From positions 38,628,105-38,692,104 of the forward strand of contig OX457043.1 in the NCBI GenBank assembly GCA_949752735.1: 64,000 nucleotides of DNA, in the 5' to 3' direction. The notes beneath the pieces are model-generated. The model made no database searches, had not been told where the DNA came from, and saw nothing but the letters and a program-made list of their open reading frames with translations. Position 1 is the first letter of the stretch, and every line of letters starts with the position of its first letter. This document shows positions 32,285 through 44,387 of this stretch, in pieces. A program made the position numbers and the translations under genes. This DNA comes from Lumbricus terrestris. Its lineage: Eukaryota; Annelida; Clitellata; Crassiclitellata; Lumbricidae.

Positions 32285-33885
32285 CTTCCTTTGCTTCTAT
32301 ATACTGCAACTGACGGTGCTGCTCGTCGCTCTGCAGCTGTGTCCCTCCACTCATCGTCCGTTTCCATCCATTCGTATAATGTATGCTAAACAGAAGTCTT
32401 TTCGTTTAATTGCTGGTGGTCTCACTAGGTAAGTAAGGCCCTCGGAATTGTTTATATTGAACGGCACTATATAGTCTTATGTTTGCTACTTAGGTGGGCC
32501 ATAACCGGTTTCTTACCCACCTTAAACGGGCCAAATATTTTAGGTTGGCCTGACTTCGGCCCACCTAAAATTTTTACCTTAAAAAGACTTAAAACGCCTT
32601 GATTCGTCCAAATTTTGTGTTTTTGAAAAATTGTCCCCGCAATTTTTTTTGGGTATATATAACGGGACTTGAGTCCAGTAAGTGGCGCCACCTTGCCGCT
32701 GATTCGAGTAGTGACCAGCAACGACGCGGCGTTCACGCTGCAAGCTGCCGTCGCTTAACGGACAGGGTGATCACATTACAGTGATGCTACCGTATTGTTC
32801 ACGGCGCGGCACTGCGTCGCATCCTGCCGTCAACGAATAAATTGACTGGTGTTGGAAATTAAGAATGTGATTTTGACGAGCACCTCTGCTCGTATTATCT
32901 GTACTTTATTTCAACTAAAATTTCGTCTCAACTGAATGCCGTAACTGATGCTAAGGAATTCATTACAAAGACGATTTATTCCACGAGCACTTAAGCCTAA
33001 CGGACTTTGCTAAGATTTCAATTTAGTTATTAACGACAATACTCTTTTATTATAATAGCCAGTAACCAATAATTTCGTCAGTAAATGACTTCAATGCATT
33101 GATTATTGTAGAATATTTGCATTTCATTACTCATTTGTCCAGGATTGAGGCTGGCGCAGAGTGCAAATAGCGGGGAGTTATGCAGAATATAAATACATAT
33201 CAAGGTTATATAATAAGTAGTTTAGAGCCTTTTGAACAATTAATTATTATTTTTTTATTAGGGCTGTTGTTCGATTAAAAATTTTAATCGAAATGAATCG
33301 CACGATTAATTTTTTTAAGCGTAATTAACTGCAAATTAATCGCAATACATTTCCTTCAAATATGTTAATCTTACCATTTTATAAGGACCCCATGAAGTAT
33401 AAAATTTTAATGACTGAATGCATTATTTTTTACAACCATATTCAATAACCTTTGGCTTAGGCCTATTGAATTTCTGCATTTTTTTAGTTTATTGCACAGT
33501 TTTGTATGACAGACAGAATTGAAACACTTAAGATTAGTCAGCTGCTCAAAATCCGTTCTTTTTTCATTTGAGCCACATTTAATTAAAATAATATGGGCCT
33601 AAATGTGAAAATTAGACAACCGTTTTCCGACTATCAAAATGAATTATTTATTCAGCCATCTGTAGCCTAATTGGCAGACCAGTTCATTTGCATTGGTCAG
33701 GTCAAGGGATGCTCTTAGTAATTAATAATAGTAGGTCTAACTATTGAACCTCATTATTTAGTCACAATTTTCACAAGAGGTTGCGATTCTTGCCAAACAT
33801 TTTCTCAGCTGTCCTTATGTCAACCTTTATCATTTGAAACCGGAAATCCATTTGTCATCTCCTGGATATCAACCAACGTTGTAAA
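32285..33885. other. Intergenic DNA, nothing firm
   Basis: 32490-32590 repeats GGTGGGCC, TTGGCC and GGCCCACC words in opposing orientations and may be the end of a small inverted-repeat element. No gene was recognised. Confidence 0.35.
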
Positions 33886-33887
33886 AT

Positions 33888-34052
33888 TCGAAGACATGCA
33901 GAATGCATGCTTTGTTTGGGCCGTATTACAATGACATTGCAGGCCACAGAAGCCCGCAATAATGAAGGTATGTCACCATGAATTTTTTTTATATACAGAT
34001 GTAGATGAGATTTCAACTATCATTGTGATCTCGTTTATATATAATTTGTGAA
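33888..34052 (+). repeat. Duplicated block, copy 1
   Basis: Begins AAATTCGAAGACATGCAGAA and runs through GTATTACAATGACATTGCAG to TGTGATCTCGTTTATATATA. A diverged second copy follows at 34156-34500. Confidence 0.75.
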
Positions 34053-34155
34053 TAGGGCCATATCTAGACAGGCACGAGCATGGGGATTACTTAGCCTACT
34101 ATGGAGTTTCTCACATCGTGAGCATTTCAGAAGCACCTGATTCAGATTACACTAA

Positions 34156-34500
34156 AATTCGAAGACATACAGAATGCATGCTTTGTTTGTTGGAGGAGGG
34201 AAGAAAGGTGGAAGGGAGGGAGGGTGGGAGCAACTTGTCAGCGTATAGACCACACTGCGGGGCCCATAGAGATTACGCTATATCCACTTGATCCAAGAAA
34301 GATCACAGACTATAATTGAAATCAACGTGCGGAGTCTTGCATGGGCCCTATTTATAAGCTTATAGGCCATTTAATGTCTAGAACCGTATTACTATGACAT
34401 TACAGGCCAAAGAGACCCGCAGTACGTAATGTATAGGCCTACATGTCACCATTTTTTTATAAATGAGATTTCAACAGTCATTGTGATCTCATTTATATAT
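34156..34500 (+). repeat. Duplicated block, copy 2, split by about 190 bp
   Basis: The first part (AAATTCGAAGACATACAGAA, to TTTGTTTG at about 34190) and the last part (CCGTATTACTATGACATTAC, from about 34384) match copy 1. The intervening 34191-34383 is absent from copy 1, suggesting a later insertion. Confidence 0.7.
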
Positions 34501-34501
34501 A

Positions 34502-34675
34502 CAGGGTGCGTCAAAAAAGTAATCCCCTACGGTTTTTAGCCGTCATCTTGGCAAAACATAGGAATTTGTAAATGAAACTTTACAGTCTTAAAGGCAATTC
34601 ATATTTGCATACAATGGTCAAATTACAAAAAATATTTCAAACAGAATGAAAGTTACATCACTTTTAGTGAGGCAG
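34502..34675 (+). mobile_element. Solo end of the Tc1/mariner-like element
   Basis: Begins ACAGGGTGCGTCAAAAAAGT after TATATA. It shares CCTACGGTTTTTAG, the AGTCTTAAAGGCAATTCATA phrase and CACTTTTAGTGAGGC with the long inverted repeats of the element at 16570-17961. The other end and the transposase are missing here. Confidence 0.65.
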
Positions 34676-34842
34676 ATGCGACTAGACAAGAGGTTTCTTT
34701 CTGACTTACTTATCCGCACATACTTACTAAAACGGTTTGCAAATCTGTTTACAGTCAAATAGTTTTCTTCATCATTATCATAATCATCGTCGTCACCATC
34801 ACGATCATCATCATCGTCAAAATCATCATCAATTTTTCGGCC

Positions 34843-34922
34843 CGGCACTTCCGCATCCCATATTCCGACCTCCCTCGCCTAACCCAGCCTTCACCCACAC
34901 ACAGGGCCGGATTAACAAATTA
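34843..34922 (-). repeat. Inverted partner of 45618-45705
   Basis: CCCGGCACTTCCGCATCCCA...CACACACAGGGCCGGATTAACAAAT is found in reverse complement at 45618-45705. CAGGGCCGGATTAACA resembles a hAT terminal inverted repeat. Confidence 0.65.
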
Positions 34923-34929
34923 AGACATC

Positions 34930-35170
34930 AATAAAGCAATTAATCATAAATTATATAGCGCATCTTCAAGGTACCTACTCAAGGCGCTCCCGGTCGAGAT
35001 CAAGCGAGAAAACAGTCTTCAACAGTTTCTGAAATTGAGAACAGCTTTGGAGGTGTCGCATAATCAAGGGAAGTCCATTCCAGGTTGTTGGACCAACCAC
35101 AGAGAACGAACACCTCTGCATTTTTGCAGAGCGAGTGAAAGGAACTATTCCGCATTTAGGTGGATGCTAT
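34930..35170 (-). pseudogene. CR1-like LINE 3' tail, reverse
   Basis: On the minus strand: remnants of SFSVV.PTTWNG followed by L..LLKT and the tail GGAGCGCCTTGAGTAGGTAC then GCGCTATATAA. About 75% similar by eye to the copy at 61330-61650. Only the C-terminal end and 3' UTR remain. Confidence 0.6.
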
Positions 35171-35429
35171 GGTGCTGCAGCCCCGGGTCTGCAGTTTTGA
35201 GGGGCCCGCACAAGGCCGGATTGATAATGTGGTGATCCAGTTTCTGTTAAGAAACCTGTGGGACCCAGCACCACAGAATCACAGCAAATGGACATGTGAC
35301 ATTTTCTTATGACGTCATAATTGTCTTTGTCCTAAAGACACATTTATTACGTCGCAAAGTTTATTGTACAAGATACTGCTGCATTATAGACAACTTAGAC
35401 AACTATAGACAACTAAGCACATCTCTTCC

Positions 35430-36058
35430 CTGTCACGTGCCTGCTATTACCAAATTCGACAGCTGCGCGTCGTTGCTCGCTCTCTCTCATTCACTGCATC
35501 TTCTACTCTTGTCCATGCCTTTGTTTGCAACCGCTTAGATTACTGCTTCTCTCTTTATGTTGACCTCCCACAGGTCCGTCTGAACTCCTTGGTTAGGGTC
35601 CTTCGATCTGCAGCACGCTTGGTTGGTGGCATTTCCCGGTTTGCTCACGTTTCTGCCTTCATGATGGACGACCTCCACTGGCTCCCACTGCAGCAACGCA
35701 TTGCTTATAGAGTTTCATCTATAGCTTGGCGCTGCATTCTGTCTCAAGCTCCATCCTACCTATGTGAGCTTTTTACTCCATGCAGTCTCGGTTTCTCTGG
35801 GCCGTCGTTCGCTGCGGTCAGCTGCCCGCGATGACTTTCTTGTCCCTTTTTGTCGTACCGCTACAATGCAGCGAAGAGCATTTTCCGTGGTGGGTCCAGC
35901 TGTCTGGAATGGCCTCCCTGCGGCTCTCGGTTCGCTTTCCCGTGACTCTGCTGGCTCTTTCTACCGTCTTCTCAAGACCTTTCTCTTTGACCAGGCCTGG
36001 GTTGGGAGCGCCTCTGAGTAGAGATCTTGATGGGGCGATAAATAAATTCATGTGATTG
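35430..36058 (+). pseudogene. CR1-like LINE, C-terminal reverse-transcriptase fragment
   Basis: A recognisable run across two or three frames: QIRQLRVVARSLS, TLVHAFVCNRLDYC, RVLRSAARLVGGISRFAHVS, DLHWLPLQQRIAYR, AVWNGLPAALGSLS and LLKTFLFDQAWVGSASE. The run then passes into GGGGCGATAAATAAATTCATG. This is the region after the polymerase core of CR1/L2-type non-LTR retrotransposons. The catalytic FADD/YADD box is missing (5' truncation) and there are frameshifts near 35530 and 35800. The 3' UTR phrase GGAGCGCCTCTGAGTAGA is the one shared with the SINEs and seven other tails here. Confidence 0.8.
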
Positions 36059-36434
36059 AACTTGTGCTGTTGAATTCATATTGTGAGGGCTTCTCTTGTT
36101 TTGCATTTTTGCAATTTTTTGGAGTCACTAATTACGCCGCTGCTGCGACAATGGCTCTGTTCCATTATGACGGCATCTTCTTGATCTACATCCCCTTTTT
36201 TCATCATTAACTATGTAGACCTATCATGGTCCTACTGTCTTAGGTTATAATAATATATATAATATCTTTTCTTTAATCAAACGCCTACAAGACGCACTGC
36301 GCTTTACATTTACAAGTTATGCAGTAATCTTAATTAAACTTAACTATATACATGTACTAACTGAACAGACAGCTTTAATAATGGTAAATAGGCCTACTGT
36401 ATATTATGACGACCCCTCTTTGTTCTACGAAGGT

Positions 36435-36499
36435 CACTATGTTTATACACAAAGCTTTGTTTGTTCTATACGAACAAAGCTTTGTGTATAAACATAGTG
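36435..36499. repeat. Perfect 27-bp hairpin
   Basis: CACTATGTTTATACACAAAG CTTTGTT at 36435-36461 is perfectly complementary to 36473-36499, with an 11-base loop TGTTCTATACG. Each arm itself contains CAAAGCTTTG. Confidence 0.95.
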
Positions 36500-36808
36500 C
36501 TGACGTGCTGTAAGGACGATAGCTTTGATACATGGACTCTTTGTTAATTTTTAAGATATAAATTTTTACATGACGCATTGAACAATGAACATGCCGCTGA
36601 AAAATGGGTCTCACAAGGGCCATTGGAAGGTAACCATAGCACCCTGGACCGCACTATATATAGCTTTACTCTAATGAGCATTGGCGCCCGCAAAAAATTG
36701 CAGGAGAGGGCAAAACAAGATCGTCTCAGTAATAATTTGTTGTAGCAATTGGTTGAAAAATGCAATACAGGGAATTCACCCATTTAAGAACATGCATGGG
36801 AATTTTTC

Positions 36809-37270
36809 ATAGAGGAGGGTGGGGCAAGTGCGGACCCTTAAGGATTTCGTCCAAATATCTCTGAGCAGAAGACAATATTGAAACATTCAACTATACCATG
36901 TCATGGACCAACAATCTGGCTATGCAGGGTGCACAAGCTACATGTATTTCAGAAAAAATAATCTGATTTTTTGGTATTAAACATTTTTCGCATGCTCTTG
37001 AAAAGCCACTCTTGCCCCACCGGTGGGGCAAGAGTGGCATGAACGGCCAGTCTTGCCCCCATGCAGTATTGATCATTCTATTTACACTCCATATACTTTG
37101 GATTTCTTTTTTTGAAGATATAGCTTCCCTGTGACTAATTTGGCATTAATAATAATAATAATAATAAATAATAATAATGATAGTACCGGTACTTACAATA
37201 GTGACGGTTATAATTGTAATAATTAATAATAATTAATAGTAAAGCACACTTGATAATAATAATAATAATA

Positions 37271-37344
<74 letters not shown>

Positions 37345-37915
37345 AATAAAAAAATGAATATACTAATAAGAGCACTCGATAGACTTGTTGTAACTTTCTT
37401 ACCTAGCTTTACTGAACTCTTTGGTCCATTCTAAGACAGTGATTTTGTTGAATTTTCTCGAATATGTAGACTTTTACTGTTTATGGAGCAAGTGTAGCTG
37501 AGGCCACTCTTGCCCCATGCTGTCACGGCCACTCTTGCCCCGGTACCTTAGCAAGTAATTTTTTTCTAATTAGGCCTACTATTGACATCTTTCGAATTCA
37601 TTCAATCTAATACGCGCAATCAATGCGCTATTGATGTCTTTGCAACATAAAATTATCGAAAAATTTAGCATCGAAAACTTTGATTTTATAAAAAAAATCC
37701 TAACTATTCCGATTTATAATTATTTTAGAAAAATCGACAAATTATTATTTACTTGTAGAGTTTGCAAGTAAATTTAACATATCTTATGTCATTCGATGCG
37801 GCCGATAAATGTCTTTCAACGTGACTTAATTTAATCGTTACGCATGCGTATTGCTTTACGATATCCTTCTGTCTATTCTTGCCCCGCAGGCCGCTCTTGC
37901 CCCACTCTCCTCTAT
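36809..37915. mobile_element. Inverted-repeat element with repeated GGGGCAAGAGTGGC motif
   Basis: The ends match in inverted orientation for 19 of 20 bases (ATAGAGGAGGGTGGGGCAAG against the complement of 37896-37915). Inside, CCACTCTTGCCCC recurs singly or paired at 37005-37038, 37503-37516, 37528-37541 and 37890-37903. The pair at 37005-37038 is a perfect 34-bp palindrome. The rest is AT-rich with a (GAT)n tract. No transposase was seen, so it is non-autonomous. The target duplication is not resolved (TA or ATA). Confidence 0.65.
37250..37345. repeat. (AAT)n/(GAT)n microsatellite
   Basis: AATAAT followed by about 25 GAT triplets, inside the inverted-repeat element. Confidence 0.95.
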
Positions 37916-38750
37916 AGGTTTATTAATATAAATTTCTACGTTTCATTTTATTATCATTTTTAAATGCAAAGATAATTTATGTGCTAAAAATCAATAAGTA
38001 TGCCTAGTAGGCTACGTAAAAAGTAGATTCCCGAAGGGGTGCAATAAGACCATTGAAGAGTGAATGAATGAAAAGTAGGTGTCAGTTTTATAGGGGCAAG
38101 TGCATGCTCCATCTTATTACTTCTATATTTTAATCTTAATTTCTGAGCTTCTAATTCACCACTCGAAAGTAAATCGTGGGCGCCAGCTTATTCGCGTTCG
38201 CTGTATCGAGTCAGAGAACTGTTCAACGGATAGCCTACTCAGAAGGAGATCCGAGTCCGATTGCCAGAGGATCAGTGTAGTTAGCTGTTAGGGTGCCATT
38301 GGCGTCATTTAGGATTGGAAGGGGGAGGATCTGAAGATCAGAATAAATGACTGATGAGAAGGGACAACCGAGACGTCAGTTTGGGTTGGAAATCCAAAGG
38401 CGTGGCAAATAAAGCCCTCTTATGAAAGTTTCTCTAAGGCTTGACCTGCCTAGATTTGATCTGTACTGGCAACAAAACAGACAAAAAGATTGGGCCTTCT
38501 CACTATTGCATAGCCTACTTAGTTTGATATATGCGAACAACCGGCGAATAAGCGGGACTCCCTGACCCAATTTCAGTTTGTTGTAGAGAAATTTCAAGTA
38601 TTTACAATGTACATTAGTGCAATATATTCATAATTTGTGCAGTTGTCAAAAGTTGCATTGCAGAGATAATTCAGTCAAGTAAGCTTATATAATTTTATTA
38701 GGCCATAATCAGTAAGTACTGCATGGGCGCCACCGAGAGGAATAAAACCC
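37916..38750. other. Intergenic DNA, nothing recognised
   Basis: No exon, RNA or firm repeat. Confidence 0.35.
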
Positions 38751-38759
38751 AATGGTCAA

Positions 38760-38965
38760 TGGTCAATTGGTCATGTATTTATATAGTGCTTCTTCGTGGG
38801 GACTGCTCAGAAGTGCTCCCGACTTTAGCACGGCAAAACGGACACTTTTGAGTTTTAAAAAAGACTTCTCAGTAAGAACCCCACCAGGAACACTTAGCCG
38901 TCGACTCCGAAAATTTTAGACCTCAATGACTTAGCCCTGTGTGAGCCCATTCCAGACAACTGGGC
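38760..38965 (-). pseudogene. LINE 3' tail fragment, reverse
   Basis: The minus strand reads GTCTGGAATGGGCTC (the WNG motif). Near 38770-38825 it has GGGAGCACTTCTGAGCAGTC and AGCACTATATAAATAC, matching the CR1-like tail family. Heavily decayed. Confidence 0.55.
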
Positions 38966-39174
38966 CGATTACAGATGTTGCTGAGTTGAGCCAGTTGAGT
39001 GGGCGTCTGGTTTATTTGGGTGCACGGTCGTTTCGTCCAGCGTTGATAATGAGGCGCGGTTTCGTTTGACCCCCGCAGCCTGGCTATCAGACTGAAACGT
39101 AGCGCCAGAGGGAGGTAAGGACTGCTATGCAACCCCAAGATCTATCCACACAGAATCTTGATGCAACCCCCTAT

Positions 39175-39235
39175 GCTCCTGAGCTGTGTGTGTGTGTATG
39201 TGTGTGTGTGTGTGTGTGCACGCGCGCATGATGTA
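39175..39235. repeat. (GT)n microsatellite
   Basis: Imperfect GT run ending in CACGCGCGC. Confidence 0.8.
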
Positions 39236-39639
39236 CATGTACGCATCTAATGACGTAGAGACAGAGATGCAGTGTTTAATCTTGTACCATCCTGTGTGGG
39301 GGGAATCAAGGGAGTTTGGGAGGACAAACGAAAGTCCGGTGGACTTTCACCGAGGAGCGTAGAGTCGGGAAGAAGAAAGAGGGTTTGAGGTGGGAATGAG
39401 ACCCTCCCATTAGTAATTTTTTCTCTGGATAAAATGTCCCCGGACAAAAAGTCAGGACCGCCATGGCACAATCCTTATCATTTGCCCTATGGAGTGGACT
39501 CGTTAAGTATGTAGCCTATATTCTTTGTTTGTCCAAATGCGTTGCTATAGTGCTTACATGATTTTAATCAAAAAACCATTCTTCTTAAGAACGTTTTCCT
39601 CATGCAATTATCAGCCCAATGCAGTTGGACCATTCAGTG

Positions 39640-39905
39640 ATGCGACCTGGACGCAGTAGATAAGGCTAGATCTTGAGAGGAGCGGTTTCAGAACGCGGTC
39701 TTGGTCCGCTAAAATAGAAGTTAAGAGGTTCCCATCTTCCATTCTACACAGCTGTTTCAAATGTTGGGCTGTCTTCAGGTGAGGGCATTGTCGGACAAGA
39801 CGGTCCATCTTGGACGTACATAGGCTTAGTCTCCCACACGGACGCAGTCTAGGGTGATACTGCAGCCGCATAATATCCAACAGGTCGGCGATGCGTTGTT
39901 TAGGT
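39640..39905 (-). repeat. Dispersed block with open minus-strand frame, copy 1
   Basis: Nearly identical over about 200 bp to 63055-63262. The minus strand reads MRLQYHPRLRPCGRLSLC, then KMDRLVRQCPHLKTAQ and CRMEDGNLLTSILADQ in one frame at both places. It may be a coding remnant of an unrecognised element, since synonymous-looking differences occur. Here it directly abuts 15-bp CCCCGGACA repeat units. Confidence 0.6.
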
Positions 39906-40310
39906 GGGGAACGGACATTTTCCCCGGACATATATTCCCCGGACTTATTCCCAGACAATTACCCCCCGGAGGTCCCCCCATTTTGACTAGGAGATTCACC
40001 ATGGACAACTGTAAATAGGGCACGTTAAGTTTAGCGGATGCCTTGAAGTAAACAGTTTAAACCTATTCGTTAATAACTAAAATTCATATGAAACGATACA
40101 TGTATACAACAAACAAAGTCCTTATGCGACGTAGCGTAGGGACATCACTTTTACCCTGCGACTTTCTGTCCAGGGACATTTGTCTGGGTACTTTTTGTCC
40201 ATGGAAACTTTATCCGGGAACTTTTGTCCGGGAATTTTTTGTCCGGGGACATTTTATCCGGGGACTTTTTGACCAGGGACATTTTGTCCGGGCACATAAT
40301 TTTTGTCCTA
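39900..40310. repeat. Scattered units of the 15-bp CCCCGGACAAAATGT repeat
   Basis: Units on the plus strand at 39905-39965 (CATTTTCCCCGGACATATAT) and reverse-complement units at 40160-40310 (TTTGTCCGGGGACATTTTAT). The flank at 40115-40165 is related to the flank of the larger array (62112-62150), so these are copies of one dispersed element. Two further units are at 39430-39462. Confidence 0.75.
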
Positions 40311-40779
40311 GCACCGATGGAATCCTAATAATTATTACAATAGCAAATAATAGCATTACAATCAGATAATAGTAAATAATATCAGGGTATATTACGAGAA
40401 TTCATGTAATTCAACAATGTAAACGACACCTAAGAACTGTCATTAGATTGGCAAATTTTTCTAAGGGAATATTATGTCTCTTTAGTTGCAAAACTAGTAT
40501 TGGTATATAAAATATTAACAGTTACTTATTATAATATATTCATCATTAACAGTATGATATCATACTAATAAATAATGACAACATAGTGAATAATATCATG
40601 GTGTTTTATAAGAGTCCGTGCCATGCAGTAATCATAGGCGTACGAGGCGGGGGGACCAGAGGGTGCAAATGCCCCTTCCCCAATTTTGGGTAAAACTGTT
40701 TTTCGGGCAAGCAGACCCAGGAAATGACATTAAAAAATAAATAACAAAAGGTCGTCAACTTTTTGGTCAATAATAATAA

Positions 40780-41061
40780 TCATCATCTTCGCGTACGTTA
40801 TCTTCACCTTCATTGTTATTACCATAAGCATAATCATCAACATAATCATAATCATCTCCATCATCATGGCCGTCGTTTTCGTTGCCAAAATTATCATCAT
40901 CATAGCCGTCGTCGTTATCGACATCCTCACCATCATCATTATCATCACACCATCAAAAGAACACCAGCGGCATCATCATCAGTATCATCATCATCTCCTC
41001 AATCATCCATCATCATCATCGTTGTCCTCTCTTCCATCATCATTGTCATCATCATAATCAT

Positions 41062-41152
<91 letters not shown>

Positions 41153-41379
41153 ATCATCATCATCATCATCAATATCGTCACCATCATCATCTTCATCATT
41201 ATTATCATCATCACATTCTTCTTCTTTAGATCCATCATCATCGCCATCTTGAGCTTTTTAACATAATCATCACCACATTTTTATATTCATCGTCATCTCC
41301 AACTTCAGTATCATCGTCAAAATATGCTATAATAAGTATAGGCCTAATCAGTATCATAATCAGCGTCTTCGTCGCCATC

Positions 41380-41422
<43 letters not shown>

Positions 41423-41569
41423 CCATCATCATCGTCATCAGCAGCTCCATCAACATTCCCTTCATGAGCATCTGTATCCACATCACCATAATATTTATTT
41501 TCATCATAATCTTCATCTTCAGTATCGTCGTCAAAATATAAAAAGGTAAATTCAATATCGTAATCAGTG

Positions 41570-41647
<78 letters not shown>

Positions 41648-41693
41648 CCACCATCACCATCACCATCACCATCACCATCACCATCACCATCAC

Positions 41694-41767
<74 letters not shown>

Positions 41768-42110
41768 CAATAATCATCATATTTTTCTTCATCGTCTTTA
41801 TCTCTCCAATGTCGTTGTCAAAACTTAGAATCATACATACAATCAATATCATAATCAGTATTCATTATCATCATGATCATCATCCTCATCAGCAACAACA
41901 TCATCATTATCGTCACATCCACCACATCTACCACCACCACCACCACCACCACCACCACCACCACCACCACCACCACCACCACCACCACCACCACCACCAC
42001 CACCACCACCACCAACAGCAACAGCAATAACAGCACCAATAAGTGCAGCAACAATACCATCATCGTCAACATCATCATAGTCATAATCGTCGACATCATC
42101 ATAAAGAAGG
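40780..42110. repeat. 1.3-kb (ATC)n / (CAC)n microsatellite complex
   Basis: Almost continuous CAT/ATC/CAA triplets, with purer tracts at 41067-41122, 41565-41645 and 41695-41768, (CACCAT)n at 41647-41695 and (CAC)n at 41930-42013. Two segments, 41265-41330 and 41485-41545, share CTTCAGTATCATCGTCAAAATA-like sequence, so larger units are also duplicated. Long frames here are artefacts of triplet repetition. Confidence 0.92.
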
Positions 42111-42391
42111 TAAGTAGGCTAAGTAAGTATATACTTTACTGAACCGCCTGCAAACGCATAATCATTTTATAGGCTGTAATCATCGTCATCATTTCGTTCT
42201 GGCGGTATTTATGATGGTGGTGAGGACTGTGTAAGGCATTGTCAAAGCAGTAGGCTAATGTGGTCGTATCAAAATGAAGGGGCCTATAATATCTTTAAAA
42301 CTGACTATAAATTAGTTGAAAAAAGGCAAAACCTTTTTTCACACGACGCATTGAGTAATGAGAGGGCCAAGTTCTGCTAAAATTTTAATTG

Positions 42392-42433
42392 GGGGCCATG
42401 GCCGGATTGCCCCCTGGGTCCGCCCTGATTAAT
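42392..42433 (+). mobile_element. hAT-like terminal sequence, copy 1
   Basis: GGCCATGGCCGGATTGCCCC then CTGGGTCCGCCCTGA. Its complement starts CAGGGCGGACCCAG, like hAT termini. A related end is at 42733-42774. Confidence 0.5.
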
Positions 42434-42732
42434 AGTTATTTGTTTAGAACTAGTTGTAAGTGTTGTTAGTATTGATATTTCAACATTTTACTATGAATAT
42501 AATTATACACGAACATACATATTATATTGCATGCCATAAATCATAGTTGGACACTTTTGAAAAATTGGTTCTTTTCGTTGTATCATATCAAGACAATGTA
42601 ATTGCATGTGAGAGGCTTAGATCTTCATGACATTTACATAGATATATTAATTCTCCTAGCCATGACTGACCCCTACAAAAATATTGTGGGTGCCCATGGA
42701 TGGGGAGGCCACGCCCCATGGAGATTTGAAAT

Positions 42733-42774
42733 GGGGTCATGGCCGGATTGGTTCTCTGGATCCGCCCCTGATAG
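42733..42774 (+). mobile_element. hAT-like terminal sequence, copy 2
   Basis: GGTCATGGCCGGATTGGTTC then TCTGGATCCGCCCCTGA. Same orientation as copy 1, so these are two right ends, not a pair. Confidence 0.5.
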
Positions 42775-43935
42775 TAACGTAGGTACAGCAATGACTTAAG
42801 CTAGTCTTAAATGCTATGGGGAAAATGCATCCGTTGTTGCCCAATAAATGACACCAAGGTCTTAAAGATGCCATTGATAATAAACAGCACAAATAAACGA
42901 AACATATCTTATGGCAAAAATAGAAAAACAAATGAACTGTGCAAGTCTCGTGTGGCACTGTAGGCCTACTTGCAACAGAGTATAACGGGCCTCAACTCAT
43001 TGGCAGGCATAAAACGTATGAGGCTATGAGCCATGTTTCAACTGTGCACATACAAAGTGAGAATTTAGGGGTTGGGGTTTCAATCCCCCAGTTTTTCTTA
43101 GAGCCCCATAGTAAAGTATGTTTTTCACACCCAAAATCCAAGTGTATAATGATCCAATCCCCCAGTTATTTTCCACAATTCTCAAACTGGTCGTATAATT
43201 ATACACTGCAACCAGTTGCGTTCTGTAGACCAGATTGTTGAATAAACGAAAATTAGTATGAATAATTATTATTGGAGTCACGTTGCTTGTTTGAATGCCA
43301 TATAGGTCTGCTGTGTCCATTTGAATTCGTTTCCGATCAAGTAGCATTGCTATTGCTACGCAGAAACCTATTCGACCTAATTTGGCAGCGACTGGTCACG
43401 CAGGCCTATACGTCTCAAATCTCAATACATAGCCTGGCCAACCCGCCTAGTCAGCGGGGTGTGTCCGTGTCAGATAATGTTTGCGCATTAATTATGGTGG
43501 ACGCCTTCTTGCAGTGGGCAGCTTCTGACCAGCACCTTTGGGGCTCAAAGACACTTGATATGATAATTATCAAAGTAGCTGACACAACAGAGCAGCCGTA
43601 CTGACCAACGGACGTACATACAGACAGACACACAGAAGGACACGTAGACAGGCGTAATGACCAACTACCACCATCATCGACAACCACCGTAGCACCACGC
43701 TGTCTCCTCGGCTTGACCTCCCCGGATTTTGACCTGGCACCGGAACGAAAACGGCAGCTCTGGCTATTACGGACTTGATTTGATATAGCGCCGGTGTTTA
43801 AGCTGGTCTCCCTGACGTGGCTTTTGTGGGCGCTGAGAAATTCTCGAAGATTTACATTACATTACATTAGGCAGGCGCACTGACTTACGAACAGACAGAC
43901 ATACAGAAGGACACGTAGGCAGGGCCGGCAGGCGT
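42775..43935. other. Intergenic DNA, nothing firm
   Basis: Several open frames of 70-110 codons overlap on both strands, but none has recognisable motifs or splice support. The phrase TACAGACAGACACACAGAAG...GACACGTAG appears twice, at about 43618-43650 and 43890-43918. Confidence 0.35.
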
Positions 43936-43941
43936 ACTGAA

Positions 43942-44385
43942 CACCACCACCAACAACAACAACAACAATATTAACAACAACAACAACAAAAATACTAACG
44001 GCAACAACAATACCATATCATCATCATCATTATCATCATCATCGTCATCATCGTCATCATCATCGTCATCATCATCAACAACAACATCATCATTATCATC
44101 ATCATCATAGCAATAATCATCATCATCATCTTCATATACGTTATCTTCACCTCCATTGTCATTACCATCAGCACAATCATCATCATCATCATTATCATCA
44201 ATCGTCACCACCATCATCATGGTCGTCGTCATCGTTGTCAAAATTATTATCATCATCATAGCCGTCTTCGTCGTTATCGCCGCCATCATCATTATCATCA
44301 CCATGAACCATCAAAAAGTACACCATCGTCGTCATCATCATGAGTAGGCCTATCATCATCATCATCATCATCATCATCATGATCA
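43942..44385. repeat. (CAA)n and (ATC)n microsatellite complex
   Basis: Starts with ACAACAACA, then ATC-rich triplets. The part 44130-44300 is clearly similar to 40790-40930 (ACGTTATCTTCACCT, CCATCATCATGG, AAAATTATCATCATC), so the two complexes share an ancestral sequence. Confidence 0.88.
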
Positions 44386-44387
44386 GA

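Noticed and set aside
40763..41266. Plus-strand frame rich in His, Ser and Ile
   Set aside because: Same triplet-repeat artefact, no family motif or splice context.
41238..41852. Long minus-strand poly-Met frame in the (ATC)n tract
   Set aside because: Triplet repeats cannot create stops in some frames; the residues are pure repeat translation.
43272..43604. 110-codon frame as a gene
   Set aside because: No motif, no homologue recalled, and overlapping frames of equal length on the other strand.
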